A stretch of 61,747 nt of DNA from Roridomyces roridus (GCA_029378245.1 JARKIF010000184.1:1-61747); one strand, 5' to 3'. Shown: positions 33,801-46,348, counted from the first letter of the stretch. The notes: a model not told the origin generated them from the sequence alone. A program made the numbers and translations.

Positions 33801-35656
33801 GGGCGGCTGACACAGCCGTGCTCAGCACACGCGAAATCGGCCTGCCACCAGGTTGTCCGCCTTGTCCTCCCATCTCCAAGCAAGGGCGCAGGGGTGCTTG
33901 CCGGCGTGCGTTGCTTTCTCCATCTGGTTATCTTGCGCTAACTGCTGCTTGAGTGCATGAATCACCCACAATGTCAAGAGTGTACGGGCTCCTTGGCCTC
34001 GCGCCCGTGGATACGAAAGCGGAGAGAGGCTTTGAAGGCTATCCACGCAAGGTGAGAAGTACATATCCGTCTGTCCTCATATCCTTCCTACCTCCTGATT
34101 TTGAGGACAGGTGTGCGCGTCAGCATGCGAGTAGTAGCCGTTGTCTTGTCCACGCTCACGGCGTATCGCACCGGCAGTTGATCCTCGCTGGCCATGTGGA
34201 CTGCTCCGGTGCTGACCGGGACCGCCGACAGCTTGCGCTCCCCGCTGCCAAGTACCCTCGGTATGTCCTGTCCAGTCTTATCTCTGACTTGTGCTATCAC
34301 CTCAGACCCCGCCTCCCAGCCAACATCCGCTAACGTCAAGCACGCCGCTGGCATCCCGCTTGTCATCAAGTTCGGAGGCCCTCACCGCAGCGCCGCACCT
34401 CGCCGCATTGACGTCCCTTGCCTCACCGTTCTATTCTCGTTGTCGTATCCACTGCCACCTCATCCCCGTTTAACTCTAGTCCAATTTGTGTCTACCGCTG
34501 TGTTCTCTTGACCACTTCTCTTCTCACTGCCTTTCGCCCAACCTGTGCCTACCCATCGTTAGTGTAGTCCTCTGTGTATGTACATATTCTCAATGCAATC
34601 TTCGTGCCACATCTGTTGGGAATACCAGTTCCAAGGCAACATTGGATCCACCAGATTACCTTGCAGACTGCGGCAATCCGGTCCAGAACAGCCCTACATT
34701 TCCTCGTTTTTGGGGCAAATTATTTTCAAGGTTACAAACTAGGAAACGGCCCCAGTCTCGAAAATATGGTTGGTTTGGTGTCACGACAAGACTTGTTTCA
34801 CGCGTCCAACAGCGGTAAGATGCTGCGGATTGGGTAGTGCGCTACTAAAGCTCGTAAAATGAACTGAATAAAAGTCTAGGAGAGGGTACAGAATACGACG
34901 ACTAGCTACTGCTTTTATACTATGAGGAATAGATCTACGATGCTACACTAATTGTCCTGGCTTCCGACATGCACTATTGTCCTGCACCTTTGTCGTCTCC
35001 TATTGTCGTGTCTACACCGTGTTCTTCATAGAAGCCTGTCATGATCTGACAGTTCACTGATCAAAAACTCCTTCCCTCATCCACGCTGTCATTCATAATT
35101 ATGAAACTGTTCCCACATCTTTAAATAATGTCTTCCTCGGCTTCTTCCTCAATCCGATCGAGACGGGGTTCCCATGACTTTAACGCTGTACGGCGCCAAT
35201 GTATATCTGGTTTATTTGGCGTTGTCACGTGCGCAAATAGGTCAGCGCGTGACATTTGGACCTTTTTTCTGGGTAAGCTGGGCCAATCTGACCTTATTTC
35301 CAAAGGAGCCTTTTCCTGATGTGCGGCCACGGCCAAATTGGTTACCGTACATAACGCGTACATACCGGACCTGTAACTAATCGATGACTTCAATTGAGAA
35401 AATGCAAGTCCATCAAAGAGAATTCCAGCTCTCGCTGTCTGGCGACTGAACCCGCCCGGTCGCCAGGATCAACGATGAGAGAAGCAAGGTCCAAAACTGT
35501 AAGAGGTCAATGAGTAGTGGCAACTGCGTATAACACAGACCTCGACGTTGATACGCAGCGTCACGCGCACTAGTGTATAGTAGATAGCTCGAGTAGGTAA
35601 TGTCCTAGAAGTAGACCGCGAAGCGATACAACTCCACAACACACTAACCACACAAC
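30878..35656. other. Gene-poor region with a C-rich tract
   Basis: No gene supported. 31556-32185 is strongly C-rich on the + strand (CCCACC/CGCC runs) and opens long frames on both strands that look like low-complexity artefacts. 32190-32420 reads like a repeated-element remnant but shows no domain. 33600-34520 has several splice-like motifs (for example GTGAGAAG near 34051) but no conserved protein. Confidence 0.4.
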
Positions 35657-38600
35657 CACCTAATGGGCCCAACAACCCCTGCCAATAGGCAAGGCACCAT
35701 ACATCTGTGGTGCCTCGCTAGTTAGCAGTGAAACTGTTAAAATGGCTATGGCTGAAGAAATAACCAAGGAAATGCTGAAGAAATGCTGGACACCAAGTCC
35801 ACTTGACTTGGTGGTGACCAAGTACCTCGGTGGCCGGCCGAGGTACCCCAGCTTCTCGGCCACTCATCAAAGGTCATCAATAATTGATGGGATCAAAAAG
35901 GCGTGATTTACATGGCAAGTTGAAGTCATCAAAGTTGGTAACTAATAGGGTTGGGCACGGGTACGGGTTCGGGTATGAAACGTCCAACCCGTACCCTTAC
36001 CCAAAAAACCCGTACCCTCACCCACGGGTTAACGGGTTGATTACGGGTGCCGGCATCGTGATGCCGAATGTGATCCACGCGGCGGCATGCCTGATCGGAG
36101 GCTGGGCAAGTCCCGGCAACAACTCTTGATGCATTTCCCGCTCAATTCTTGAAGTTCTGGTGTCGATAAAGCCAGCCATTCAACATTCAAAGGCAAGATA
36201 TGCTTCAATTAGGTCCATCACATCAAAATGATGATGATCTAGCTCACCCGAACCAACCCGCGGGTTTTGGATTTCAAAAAAAGTTGCAACCCGTACCCTT
36301 ACCCGGCCAACCCGACCCGGAAAACCCGGCGGGTTACCCGTACCCGTGCCCAACACTAGTAACTAAATAACGGTGCCAGACAATCACATCAATTATTGAT
36401 GCTATCAAAAAAACCGGAGTTGTAGAGGGAGTGAAGGGCTACCAGAATTGTCAATGAACTTGTACCTGGACATACCTCCATCACTCACAAAACCCCGAAC
36501 AGTGAGTAATCAGTGGGTGATGTTAGCTAAAGGCTGCTCTGTGAGGCATTCCCTACCCATGGCTATACCCAGCCAGAGTCCCGATGTGCTTGCTGTAGTC
36601 TAATGGGTACATGTCCTCTTTACACTCCTATCATTTTGCCCAAGGTCTCAAGATCAATCCCCTAAGGACACCTTTCTTGTTTTTGTGCCAAATCTGTATA
36701 CAGGCTGCTTTCAACTACTTTTGAACATCTGACTACCATATTAATGAGTTCCAGTTGGTACTACCACCCATTTACACCCAGAATCAGTGTCTTTCCACTG
36801 TGTTTGTGCCAGCTTGGCCACTACTCCCAAGTCCCAGACAGGAAATTCTCCGGTTTTTCAGTCATCCTTTGTCCACTGAGTGAGATTATGTGTCATTTAG
36901 ACCCCCAAGGGTCTACCTTGATATGTTAGGCATGGTATAGGGTGCTATTGGGTGCAGAGGGAGGCTGGAGCCTGCCTATAACAGCCACACAAGCTGATTT
37001 TTGTTGAAACCATAATAACATGTCAAGATAGGTTTCCCAGTTGCCCTTCTTAAGCTCAGATGGGTAAGGGAGGTACATAAACTCACCATTGATACAATGT
37101 CTTGCCTGAGAGTGATACTAAGGGCATTTCAGAGGCCATGATCTCCAAGCTGATGGTGGTGTATGAGGCCAGTGTCAGAGCACAGGCCTTGATATCCTTA
37201 TCCATAAGGTATATTGGCACTATAAAATCACTCTGGGGTAGGTTACTACTCTTACCTGGAAGACCAAGGCCATGTTTAACTCCAACATCCCCCATTTTCA
37301 TGTTTGTTGTATTCCTCCTTATCCTTGGGCAGGGTACTCATACAACCAGGGTGGGGGACCATCCTAAGGCTCAAATATTAGTTTGATTCCAGAATACTGA
37401 TCAAGAGAACCTCAGAAAGCTGAGATATGTACATGATCAAATTTACATCATTCCTTTGATATTGAGTCTCAGGGTGAGTTTCAGCTGCTGGGGATATGAA
37501 AAACGCATTCCCCTTCAAAATCTGGTTCAGAATATGTTTTATTAGCTCAGATTGACTGAGAATTGCATGTGGAATGGTTGAACCCGAGAGCAACCTGAGT
37601 AGCATTTATGAGCAGTGGTGTGTTCATGATGAAAGTGTTCAAATCTTCATAACTCAACAACCAAAGAGTCAGCCCATGCAAAACTATATATATTCTGAAT
37701 GCTGTGACCCAGGAGAGTTCCTTTAAGCCCTCCATCAGCCCATTTGACCAACCCCTTGAGCCATAATTCACTGATCACTCTAAAGTTGATCTCCCTGGTT
37801 CAAAGAGTCTACAGCACTCAAAGTGTGATCTCTTATGAGATCAGAGATCCTCTGGAATATGTGAGAAATATAATACAAGCTGGCAACCCAGGGACACTCC
37901 TAGCCTGAGGGATAGGACTGTATCACTGCCAGAGTCAAACTGACTTATGTCAACATCCATGCATCACACTGACCTCAGGACTGCACTAATTAATGATTAT
38001 GGAGTCTCAAACAAAATTTAGATCCACTTTTGAGATTATCCTCCCAAGGGGAAAGGGCCTCTAACTACAAATTGATCTCCAATCAAACCTGCTGGCTCTC
38101 ACACATATTGTAGCATAGACTTCAGGTACAAGGATTTCAGAGGGTCAGGGACAACCAATGAGTAAGTTAGAATGTCTTCCAGCAAGACTGGATAGCAAAG
38201 AGTCATGGAATAACAGGGACTTCCCCTGCACAACAAAGACTGATGTATCAGTTTGCCATTGCTTCCCTATGGGCATTTGAGGCTGTCAAATCACATTATT
38301 ACACCTATAAAGTCCCTTCTGACATTTCCTGCTGCACAGAGTTGCATGCAATGGGTGTATTGGGCAAAACTTCCTTTTTGGGCCACTTGGAGTAGTAGTC
38401 CCAATTAGGACTCGGCATCAACAGAGTCTGGTTAGCCACACATGTAGGTCCACATGAGCAAGTCGGAATGTTTCTTTGCTCCAATAGATCAATGTAAGGA
38501 TTGGGGACAGATGTTCACACTGGCAGAGAAAAAAAGAATGGAGGGAGGGGAGTTGAACTGGAGACCATAGCAAAAACAGAATCAAAGAAAGGGAACACAC

Positions 38601-39114
38601 ATGCAACTAGAGAAGGCAGACTTTGATGGTCCTCCCTTGGGGGTCGTGTGGACACAGACTTGTCCTTACCAGTTACCACTGAGATGACATGATTGTCTTG
38701 CATTTTTGAGATGATGGAGACATCTGGAGCTACAAGTTGATTGACAGCTCTTATAGCCGTTGACTCTACAACTTCGGTTGTCGCTGATGCCATCAATAAT
38801 TGATGGGATCGCACGGCAGTGTGATTCAGTTGCCAACTGTGATGACTTGGTCATGCCATGCAAAATGCGCTTTTTTGATCCCATCAATTCTTGATCGCCT
38901 TTGATGACCGGCGGAGAAGGCGGTACACCTCGGCCGGCTACCAGGGGACTTGTCCACCACCAAGTCAAGTGGACGTGGTGTCCAGTATTTCTTCAGCATT
39001 TCTCCAGCCTTTTCCTCGGCCATAGCCCTTTTAACAGTTTCACTGCTAATTAGCAAGGCACCACAGATGTATGGTGCCTTGCCTATTGGCAGGGGTTGTT
39101 GGGCCCATTAGGTG
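35657..39114. mobile_element. 3.46 kb long-TIR DNA element without transposase
   Basis: Starts CACCTAATGGGCCCAACAAC at 35657 and ends with the inverse at 39114. The inverted ends match, with mismatches and small indels, over about 300 bp (the right arm starts near 38780). It is flanked by the 8-bp duplication CACACAAC (35649-35656 and 39115-39122). Each arm contains a strong hairpin (GCAAGGCACCA ... TGGTGCCTTGC) and ATCAATAATTGATG palindromes. The interior 36420-38780 is AT-rich with only short frames and no recognisable transposase. TIR length and 8-bp duplication fit hAT or KDZ-like families. A third end copy lies at 47345-47666. The element carries a nested MITE at 35946-36358. Confidence 0.85.
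35946..36358. mobile_element. hAT-type MITE nested in the long-TIR element
   Basis: Ends TAGGGTTGGGCACGGGTACG and, reversed, TAGTGTTGGGCACGGGTACG, with the 8-bp duplication GTAACTAA at 35938-35945 and 36359-36366. The 413-bp body has more CGGGT/ACCCG repeats near both ends and no coding potential. Comparison with the other copies of the host element (47370-47400) confirms that the uninterrupted sequence continues directly across the insertion. Confidence 0.92.
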
Positions 39115-40211
39115 CACACAACACACACAACACACACACAATTCCTTGACTAGCACGCTGACACCTAACGGTTGAGTTCGGGGTCGTCTGAAGTATACAG
39201 ATAAGACTGATACTCCGCGGTTTGGTTCTCGGAAGCTTGTAGGTTAATTCTCGAGGTTTCACACCAAGTTCAAATGTCTTTTGAACTAAGAGGAATCTCT
39301 TGACTGGTTTGTAGACTGCTCACAACGAACACGAGGTTACGATGTTAAAAGGTTTTATATTTTATTGACCGAAACACACAATATCCAAACACCAATACAA
39401 CTTCGATACAACACGAAGAGGAACTATAGCGCAGAGGGCAACCCACTACCCCTTAAGTATGTTACTATAGCCGACCCAAGTTGAACCAGAGCTCGGGTGC
39501 CTTTGATATTGCGTCTAAGCTAAGAGAAATGATACAACAAATCTCCGCGGAAGTCACAAGACTGCATGTTAGGTGTCGGATCCGAGAGAAGAACGTAGCA
39601 GGGATAAAATCGCCCGGAGAAGATTTGGACCGGAGTTCCGGGTCGATGTCGAAAGAACCGGAGAGAGAATAGATGGACCGGAGTTCCGGGGCGAATGTCG
39701 GAGGAACGGTGACACCACTAAGGTCGAGGGTGACCGTCTGCCCAGCAATGTGAGACAAGGACCGGACCGGAGTTCCGGATGAGGAATCCGATCGGAGAGA
39801 GGAGAGGGGAGGGACTCGGAAAGACCAAGGTGGAATGCACCAAGAACGTCGATAATCACACTGAAGTACAGACTACAAAAGGAAAGTCTTATATACTAAG
39901 TGTGAGAGATATTTGTCAAGACACTAAAATAGACTTGAGAACGGACATAATCGGCTAAGTGGATATAAGGTGATTAAGTCCGCACGGAGTGATCAAGTGG
40001 ATGTCGATCCAGAACATGTTGGATGAATATCCTGTCAAGGTTCCTTTTCCATGTGAAAAACCCAAATACCCGGAGTAGTCCGAGAAGCAGGAGCCGGCCC
40101 GACAGGATGGAATGGATCCGGAGTTCGGTCAAAGGAACCGGAACTCCGGTCAAAGGAACCGGGGTCCGGAGATGGGATGAAGTTGGAACGGGATGTAACA
40201 CTGCACTATAA
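39115..40211. other. Retroelement-like remnant with ACCGGAGTTCCGG palindromes
   Basis: No gene. The palindromic string CCGGAGTTCCGG occurs near 39632, 39681 and 39768, with degenerate relatives (GGAACCGG, ACTCCGGT) near 40115-40160. The end near 40195 (GATGTAACA) resembles an LTR terminus, but I could not find a matching start or target duplication. Confidence 0.35.
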
Positions 40212-40572
40212 TGTCAGCACCTAGGGCTAAGTCGGGTTCTAGTCGGCAACGAACGAGGCGACCGAGCGAAGAGCAGCAGACGAGACTCAAGAGGTAGAGC
40301 AAGCCGTAGGGAGAATAGACTAGATTTGTCTACAGTACTGAGACTGTAGACGGGTATATATACTACATGATCGAATTAGGTACGAGGGGTAGGGGGTAGG
40401 AGCAGGGGTGATCGGAACAGGTAGGGGTGTAAATGCAGGGGAGAGTGGAGTACCAAGCAGGGGTTGAGACAAGACCCGGCCGATCAGTGATGATCACTGA
40501 TTAGAGTATTGATGGTTGATGGTTGATCGTGTTACAACCCGTCGGGTTGTGGCCTGGGGTCATATCATGACA
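40212..40572 (-). repeat. Gypsy 3' LTR
   Basis: 361 bp, TGTCAGCACC ... ATGACA on the + strand; matches 45988-46348 over its full length by eye. Confidence 0.95.
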
Positions 40573-40608
40573 TTATCCCCCCCGTTCAAGCGCTGCGTCC
40601 CGAAGCGC

Positions 40609-43600
40609 TCAGGACACGATCTTCCATCGTCCGTTAACCCGTTCTTCACGGAGTGCAGTCGGGTTCTTCTGGTAGAATTCCTCTATGCATTCCTCCGCCC
40701 CATCCAGCAAGGCGCGTTTTTCCCAAGTCCATTCGGCCGACGGGTAATCCTTCCATTTGATGAAGTAGCGCAAGGTGTTGCGCTGATTCCCACTGCCCCT
40801 CTTGACTTTCAGAATCTCCTCCACCTCGTACTCATAGTGACCGTCAACCACGTCTGGGGGTGGTGGGTCCACCGTCTTCTGATGTTCGGCCACTGGTGGC
40901 ACCCAGGGTCGAAGGTAGACCGTATTAAAAACCGGGTGAACCTTCCACGATGCCGGCGTTTTGATTTCGTACGAGAGGGACCCAATCTTGCACACCACAG
41001 GGAAAGGACCATAGCGTCGGTCCTCGAATTTCTTGGTGGGTCGGTGCGTCTGCAGATTCTTTCCCTCTAGCCACACCTTATCGCCTGCTTTGTACCCCGG
41101 GTCGGGTTGTCGACTTCGATCGTAGTATTTCTTCATAACATCCTGCGCATGGCGCATTGCCGCTGCGGCTTCTGCCTGTACCTTCTCCATTCGCTGTGCG
41201 AATTCCATCGCCTTCTCCGTCGGGACTTCTCGCAACGGCTCAATTCCTTTCCGCGGATGGAACCCGAGAGTCATAAAGAAGGGGCTAAAGCCCGTCGTCG
41301 CATGAACCTTGTCATTGTAGGAGAATTCGGCCAAGGTCAGCCACTCTGCCCAATCGTCCTGCATGAAGTTGGTAAAGATTCGGAGGTACTGCTCCACCTC
41401 TTGGTTCACCCGCTCGGTTTGACCGTCGGTTTGCGGATGATACGCTGTCGACGCGTTCGACTTCATTCCCAAAAGCTTCATCAAGTCTCGCATAAAGTGG
41501 CCCACGAATTGTGTTCCACGGTCGCTGATCACCACCTCCGGTAACCCGTAATCCTTCCACACATTATCTCGATATATCCGGGCGATCCCTTCGCCTGTAA
41601 TCTGTTCCCTGCAGGGAATAACCCGAATTCCTTTGCCCAGTCGGTCCACAATCACCACGATACTGTCATATCCTTTTGACTCCGGTAATTTCGTGATTAG
41701 GTCGATCGAGACGTTCTGCCATACTCGTTCGGGTACTGCGTTTGGTGACAATGATCCACGAGGTTTGGATGGAAACGTCTTCGTCTTCTGGCACGTCGAA
41801 CAAGCGGCTACGTATCGCTTGATGTCCCGGGTCATGGATGGCCAGTAGTAGTTCCGTGCTACCAATTCCGCCGTTCGATATTGCCCAGGATGACCGGCCA
41901 TGTACGTATCATGGTGAGCTCGGGTTATGTGATGGCGTAGCTCTTTGTCAGAAGGGACGTATACTGCTCCATGCCTAGTCAAGAACCCGTCGTGTTCCTG
42001 CCAGGTCGGGTTCTCCTCATCGGCTTCTTCATCCTTGCTCTTGGCCAAACCTTCCTTGGCTGCATCCTCCCACTTGTTGCGGGCGTCCTTGATGCGTTGC
42101 AAAAATTGGTCCCCTCCTTCCTGGTCCGGGATTGCTCGCAGAAATTCCTCCTTCGGTATCTGTTGAAATTTATCTGCCGGTAGCAACGTGATATCGCTGT
42201 TATCCTTTGCCCCCTTTTCATGGCCATTTCGCCTCGAAAGGGCATCCGTCTTGTTATGCGTCTTGCCCGGTTTGTGGATCAGCAGAAAGTCGTATTCACT
42301 CAGCTCCAGCGACCACCGTGCCTGTCTTCGGTTCAGCTTCTTCGTCGTCATGAAGTAAGCCAAATTCTTGTGGTCCGTCCAAATCTCGAACGTTTTGTTG
42401 CTGCCTTGAAGGAAATGCCTCCACTCGTACAAACCTCGCATAATCGCCAACATTTCCTTGTCGTGGATGTCATAATTTCGTTCCGTGTCGTTAAGAGATT
42501 TGGACAAGAACCCGATCGGGACCCAGACCCCGTTCTGGAGTTGAGAAAGCACAGCCCCGGTCGCGAAATCCGAGGAGTCGGCTTCCATCCGCCATTCGCC
42601 ATGGTCGGTCGGAAAGTGTAGCACCGGTTCGGCGGTGACCAAACTTCAGCTTTTCGAACGCTCTCCTCTCTTCACCTCCCCACCGCCACCGATAGTCTTT
42701 CCTCGTCAAACGTGTCAAGGGTTTGGAGTGGATCCCGAACCCCGCAATAAACCGACGGTAGAAGTTGAGGAATCCAAGGAAGCTCTGCACCTCCTTGACC
42801 GTCTTGGGTTCTGCCCACTCCCGCACCCCCGCAACCTTTACGGGGTCCATCCGAATCTTCCCATCCCCGATGATTACACCGAGGTATTCGACCTCGCGCT
42901 TCTCGAACTCACACTTCTCGGGTTTCAAGTACAAGTCGTTCTCCTGCAGGATTTGCAGCACCTCGCGCACCGTTCTCTGGTGCTCCTCCTTGTTGGAGGA
43001 ATAAATCAAAATATCGTCCAAGTAGACAATAACCCGACCCTCCGCGATCTGTCGGGCAAAGATATCGTTCATCATGCACTGGAAGGTCGCCGGCGAGTTC
43101 GTCAACCCGAAAAACATCACCAAGGGCTCGAACAACCCCCGATTAGTGATGAACGCTGCCTTCTCCTCGTCCCCCTCCTTTATCCGGATATTGTTGTAAC
43201 CCCATCGCACGTCCAGCTTCGTGAACCACGTCGCGTTCCGGAGGTTATGCATTATCTCGGAAATCAGCGGTATCGGGTACCGGTTCTTGATCGTGATTGC
43301 GTTCAACCTTCGATAGTCTTGTACCGGTCGGAGCTTTCCGTCTTTCTTTTTTACGAAAAAGAAAGGAGATGCAAACGGGGACTTCGAGGGACGTATACGT
43401 CCTGTCTTCAGGTGTTCTGCAATGAACTCGTCCAACTCCTTCTGTTCCGGGATCGATAGGGGGATAACCCGACCCCGGGCGGGTTCCGCCCCGTCCTTCA
43501 GTTCGATAGCGTGGTCCCAGCGCTTCCGTTCCGGTAGTTTGTCGAAGTCCTTCTTGTCGAAGACACTGCGAAATTCGTCCAGGTAATGAGCCGGCACGAT

Positions 43601-44650
43601 ATCCTCCATTGCCTGGTCGCCTTTCGCGTTGTGGGCCGCCGCTGCCAATTTCGTCGCAACCGAGCCCATAGCTCGGATATGTTCCGCATGCTGGGCGTCC
43701 TCTTCTTCGTAGATTCGGGTGACGAATACCCGATCGTCAGGTTCCAACCCATCTTCGTCTTCGGCCTCCCATTGCTTCCAGAGGCGCTCGGTGCGGCATG
43801 CGGGCGGGCAACGGGTAAAAGACAATTTTCCGTTACTCCAGTCGATCTCGGGGTTGTGTCGTTTCAGCCACTTGTACCCCAGAATGACATCCGTCTTCCC
43901 GGTGTTGGTCAAGGCGAAGGTCATCACTTCCTCATGATCCTCCACCGTTGTGCGCATTCTGACCACTTGTCGAATCTTGCCCCCCGCGTTGGGGGTGTTA
44001 TCCGCGTTGTAGACCGGTACCGGCATCGGAAGGTCCTCCACGTCGAGCCCATGCCTCTCAGCAAACGCCTGATTCATGAAGCCCTCCGCCGTAGCCCCGG
44101 TGTCCAACAGCCCTACCACCGTATACCCCCGGAGGCTGGCCAAGTCCTGCACCACCATAGGGACCATCACCGAAACCCCGCCCATGGCGCGAATAAAGGA
44201 AGGCGGGTTCTGCAGCTCTTCAATCGCTGTAAGAGCATCGGGTCGATAGAGACGCAGTAGTTCCTCGACGTATTCTTCGGTAATTTCGGTGCGTCGGGTT
44301 TTGAACGTCCAATTCCGCAGCATCTCCACTGCGTGCGGCCGCTGCGCGTACATTCGGTCCAACAGTCGCTCGGCGCTGTTCGGTGGTAGCCCCTTCCACG
44401 ACGCCTTTGGGGTAGGGGGTACGACTTTGACCTTCTTTCGGGGTATCGGCTTCTTACTCCTCCACTCGGGGACAGGAGCGTCGGTTTCTTGTTCGTTTGC
44501 CACGATTTGAGAATCTTTGTCGTTCAATAGAGTATGAAATTGATTAGTGAACGACTTGGGTACATGAGGTATCGAGGGAGACCGGGAGGACGTGGCTTTC
44601 AATCCCGGTCGTTGGAAAAATCCTCTGGGGACTCTTCATCCGAATCCTCT
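40609..44650 (-). CDS. Gypsy Pol polyprotein (protease-RT-RNase H-integrase-chromodomain), one frameshift
   Basis: First frame (to about 42640): aspartic protease LLDTGAT; RT with VRWGYNNIRI, FGLTNSPATFQCMMNDIF and catalytic VYLDDILIYS. One extra base in TTTGGTCACC near 42640 moves the reading into the second frame: RNase H (MEADSSDFATGAVL, IWTDHKNL), integrase zinc finger (HHITRAHHD, CSTCQKTK), core with VSIDLITKLP, VISDRGTQF and HPQTDGQTERVNQE, GPF-type region, and chromodomain (YEVEEILKVKR, YFIKWKDYPSAEWTWE). The start follows Gag by a -1 shift. With LTRs this alike, the break must be recent, a sequencing error, or a programmed shift. Confidence 0.9.
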
Positions 44651-45945
44651 TTGGTGTCGGGTTCTTCCACCATGGCACGGAACTGCGCGGTAACGTGCGC
44701 ATGGGTCGGGCAGTTACGGCGAATGTGTCCTTTGAGCCCGCATCCATAGCAGTGAACTTCGCTGCTAGGTTGGCGACGGCCCGTATTCGTGCGATCGATA
44801 TCCATGGGGGCCGGGACGTTGCTCGCAGTCGTAGCGATGCTGGTACGTATGGTGGGGTTGCTGGTACTGCTTCCTGAAGCGTTCGTGTTCGTGTTCGTGT
44901 TCGTGCGCTGGGTGCCGAATCGGTTGAACCCTTCCGTACGATTGAACCCTTCAAGTCGTTTCGGGTTCTGTATCGGGTTCCGTCCCCCGCCTCCGTACGA
45001 CCCCGAGTTGGGGTTCCCAGCTTTCCCGAATCCCGCCTTATCTCCCGTCAGGAGAGTATTCTTCAGGACGCGGAACTGTCTCTTGAGCCCATCACGCTTG
45101 ATGGCTTCTTCTTTCCACCCTGCGTAGGTCTTGGGGAGTTCTCCGTTAACTCCTTCGTAAATCGATTCCACTACCTCTTGACTGAGACCCGTTTTGAGGA
45201 GGCCGATAAGCGTGGTATTGTCGTATCCCGCCGTTCTGTTATACGAGTCGAGAATGGTGAAGTAGCTCGTGGCCGTACCATTCGCCTGCCGAAGGTGTTC
45301 CATCTTGGCTTGGGCTTCCTCCACCTGGGCCCCTCCCTTGAAGCTGGAGATAATGTCGGCCTCGAACGCCGCGTAGGTGGTGTAGGCGCCAGTGCCGCTG
45401 CCGTTGCACATGGCCTTTACTACGGTTTCGGCCCAGATCGCCGCGGACCCCCCTTTCATGTAAGACAGGGTAAAATTGATCTTGGCGGAGTCCTTTTCGT
45501 ATACGGGGTTGTCCTGGAAGTTAAGGTAGCAACCCGCCAAGAACCCGTCCACGGTCTCGGCAGCCCCCGAAAAGTCGGCGGGGGCGGCAACCCGCGCTCT
45601 GCGGGATTTATCACCACCCCCCTGTTTCGCGTCCAACTGGTTCTTCAGTATATCCAACATGACGCTGTTGGTCTTCGCAATATGGTCCTCCATCATCGAG
45701 ATGCGTTTGAATGCATCCTGGAGATCGTTCTGGAGGTGCAAGACTCCGGCTTGCAACCCCGCCTCCGGGTTCCCGTCTGGTCCCCAGATTTCCGTCAATA
45801 GCCCGCGAGTTGCGGCGCTCAGCGCTTCCGCGCGATCGAATATGTGGGCTTCGCGTGCCGTCTGATCCAATCCTTGATAGTGGATGGCGTCCGTCGACTG
45901 GAACGCATCTCGGTTCGGTATACCCAGTGCAGTAGGGTCCATCGT
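44599..45945 (-). CDS. Gypsy Gag polyprotein
   Basis: About 448 residues from MDPTALGIPN; a longer in-frame start at 45996 would lie inside the LTR. The central part has the retrotransposon Gag region (FLAGCYLNFQDNP, AAIWAETVV), then a Gly/Asn/Thr-rich segment and one CCHC zinc knuckle, CYGCGLKGHIRRNC, near the C-terminus for RNA binding. It ends at TGA 44599-44601 and overlaps the start of pol by about 50 nt in the -1 frame. GATTTTTCC in the overlap could be the slip site. Confidence 0.92.
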   Translation of the reverse strand, partial: TMDPTALGIPNRDAFQSTDAIHYQGLDQTAREAHIFDRAEALSAATRGLLTEIWGPDGNPEAGLQAGVLHLQNDLQDAFKRISMMEDHIAKTNSVMLDILKNQLDAKQGGGDKSRRARVAAPADFSGAAETVDGFLAGCYLNFQDNPVYEKDSAKINFTLSYMKGGSAAIWAETVVKAMCNGSGTGAYTTYAAFEADIISSFKGGAQVEEAQAKMEHLRQANGTATSYFTILDSYNRTAGYDNTTLIGLLKTGLSQEVVESIYEGVNGELPKTYAGWKEEAIKRDGLKRQFRVLKNTLLTGDKAGFGKAGNPNSGSYGGGGRNPIQNPKRLEGFNRTEGFNRFGTQRTNTNTNTNASGSSTSNPTIRTSIATTASNVPAPMDIDRTNTGRRQPSSEVHCYGCGLKGHIRRNCPTHAHVTAQFRAMVEEPDTKEDSDEESPEDFSNDRD

Positions 45946-45987
45946 TTCGTTCGGTCGAGTGTTCGAGTAAAGGGGAGACGAATCTTT

Positions 45988-46348
45988 TGTCAGCACCTAG
46001 GGCTAAGTCGGGTTCTAGTCGGCAACGAACGAGGCGACCGAGCGAAGAGCAGCAGACGAGACTCAAGAGGTAGAGCAAGCCGTAGGGAGAATAGACTAGA
46101 TTTGTCTACAGTACTGAGACTGTAGACGGGTATATATACTACATGATCGAATTAGGTACGAGGGGTAGGGGGTAGGAGCAGGGGTGATCGGAACAGGTAG
46201 GGGTGTAAATGCAGGGGAGAGTGGAGTACCAAGCAGGGGTTGAGACAAGACCCGGCCGATCAGTGATGATCACTGATTAGAGTATTGATGGTTGATGGTT
46301 GATCGTGTTACAACCCGTCGGGTTGTGGCCTGGGGTCATATCATGACA
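45988..46348 (-). repeat. Gypsy 5' LTR
   Basis: 361 bp, second LTR. The sequence just inside (- strand AAAGATTCGTCTCC) does not begin with TGG, so a standard tRNA 3'-end primer is not obvious; self-priming or an internal tRNA site is possible. Confidence 0.95.

Larger units (their letters stand above)
40212..46348 (-). mobile_element. Gypsy-type LTR retrotransposon (chromovirus), complete
   Basis: A 6,137-bp element transcribed leftwards, with 361-bp LTRs at both ends that look identical and the 5-bp duplication TATAA (40207-40211 and 46349-46353). A polypurine tract (GGGGGGGATAA on the - strand) lies just inside the left LTR. Gag, then pol with protease, reverse transcriptase, RNase H, integrase and a C-terminal chromodomain. 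LTR identity points to a very recent insertion. Confidence 0.95.

Noticed and set aside
43586..45801. Plus-strand frames of 200 or more codons within the Gypsy element
   Set aside because: They are antisense shadows of Gag and Pol.
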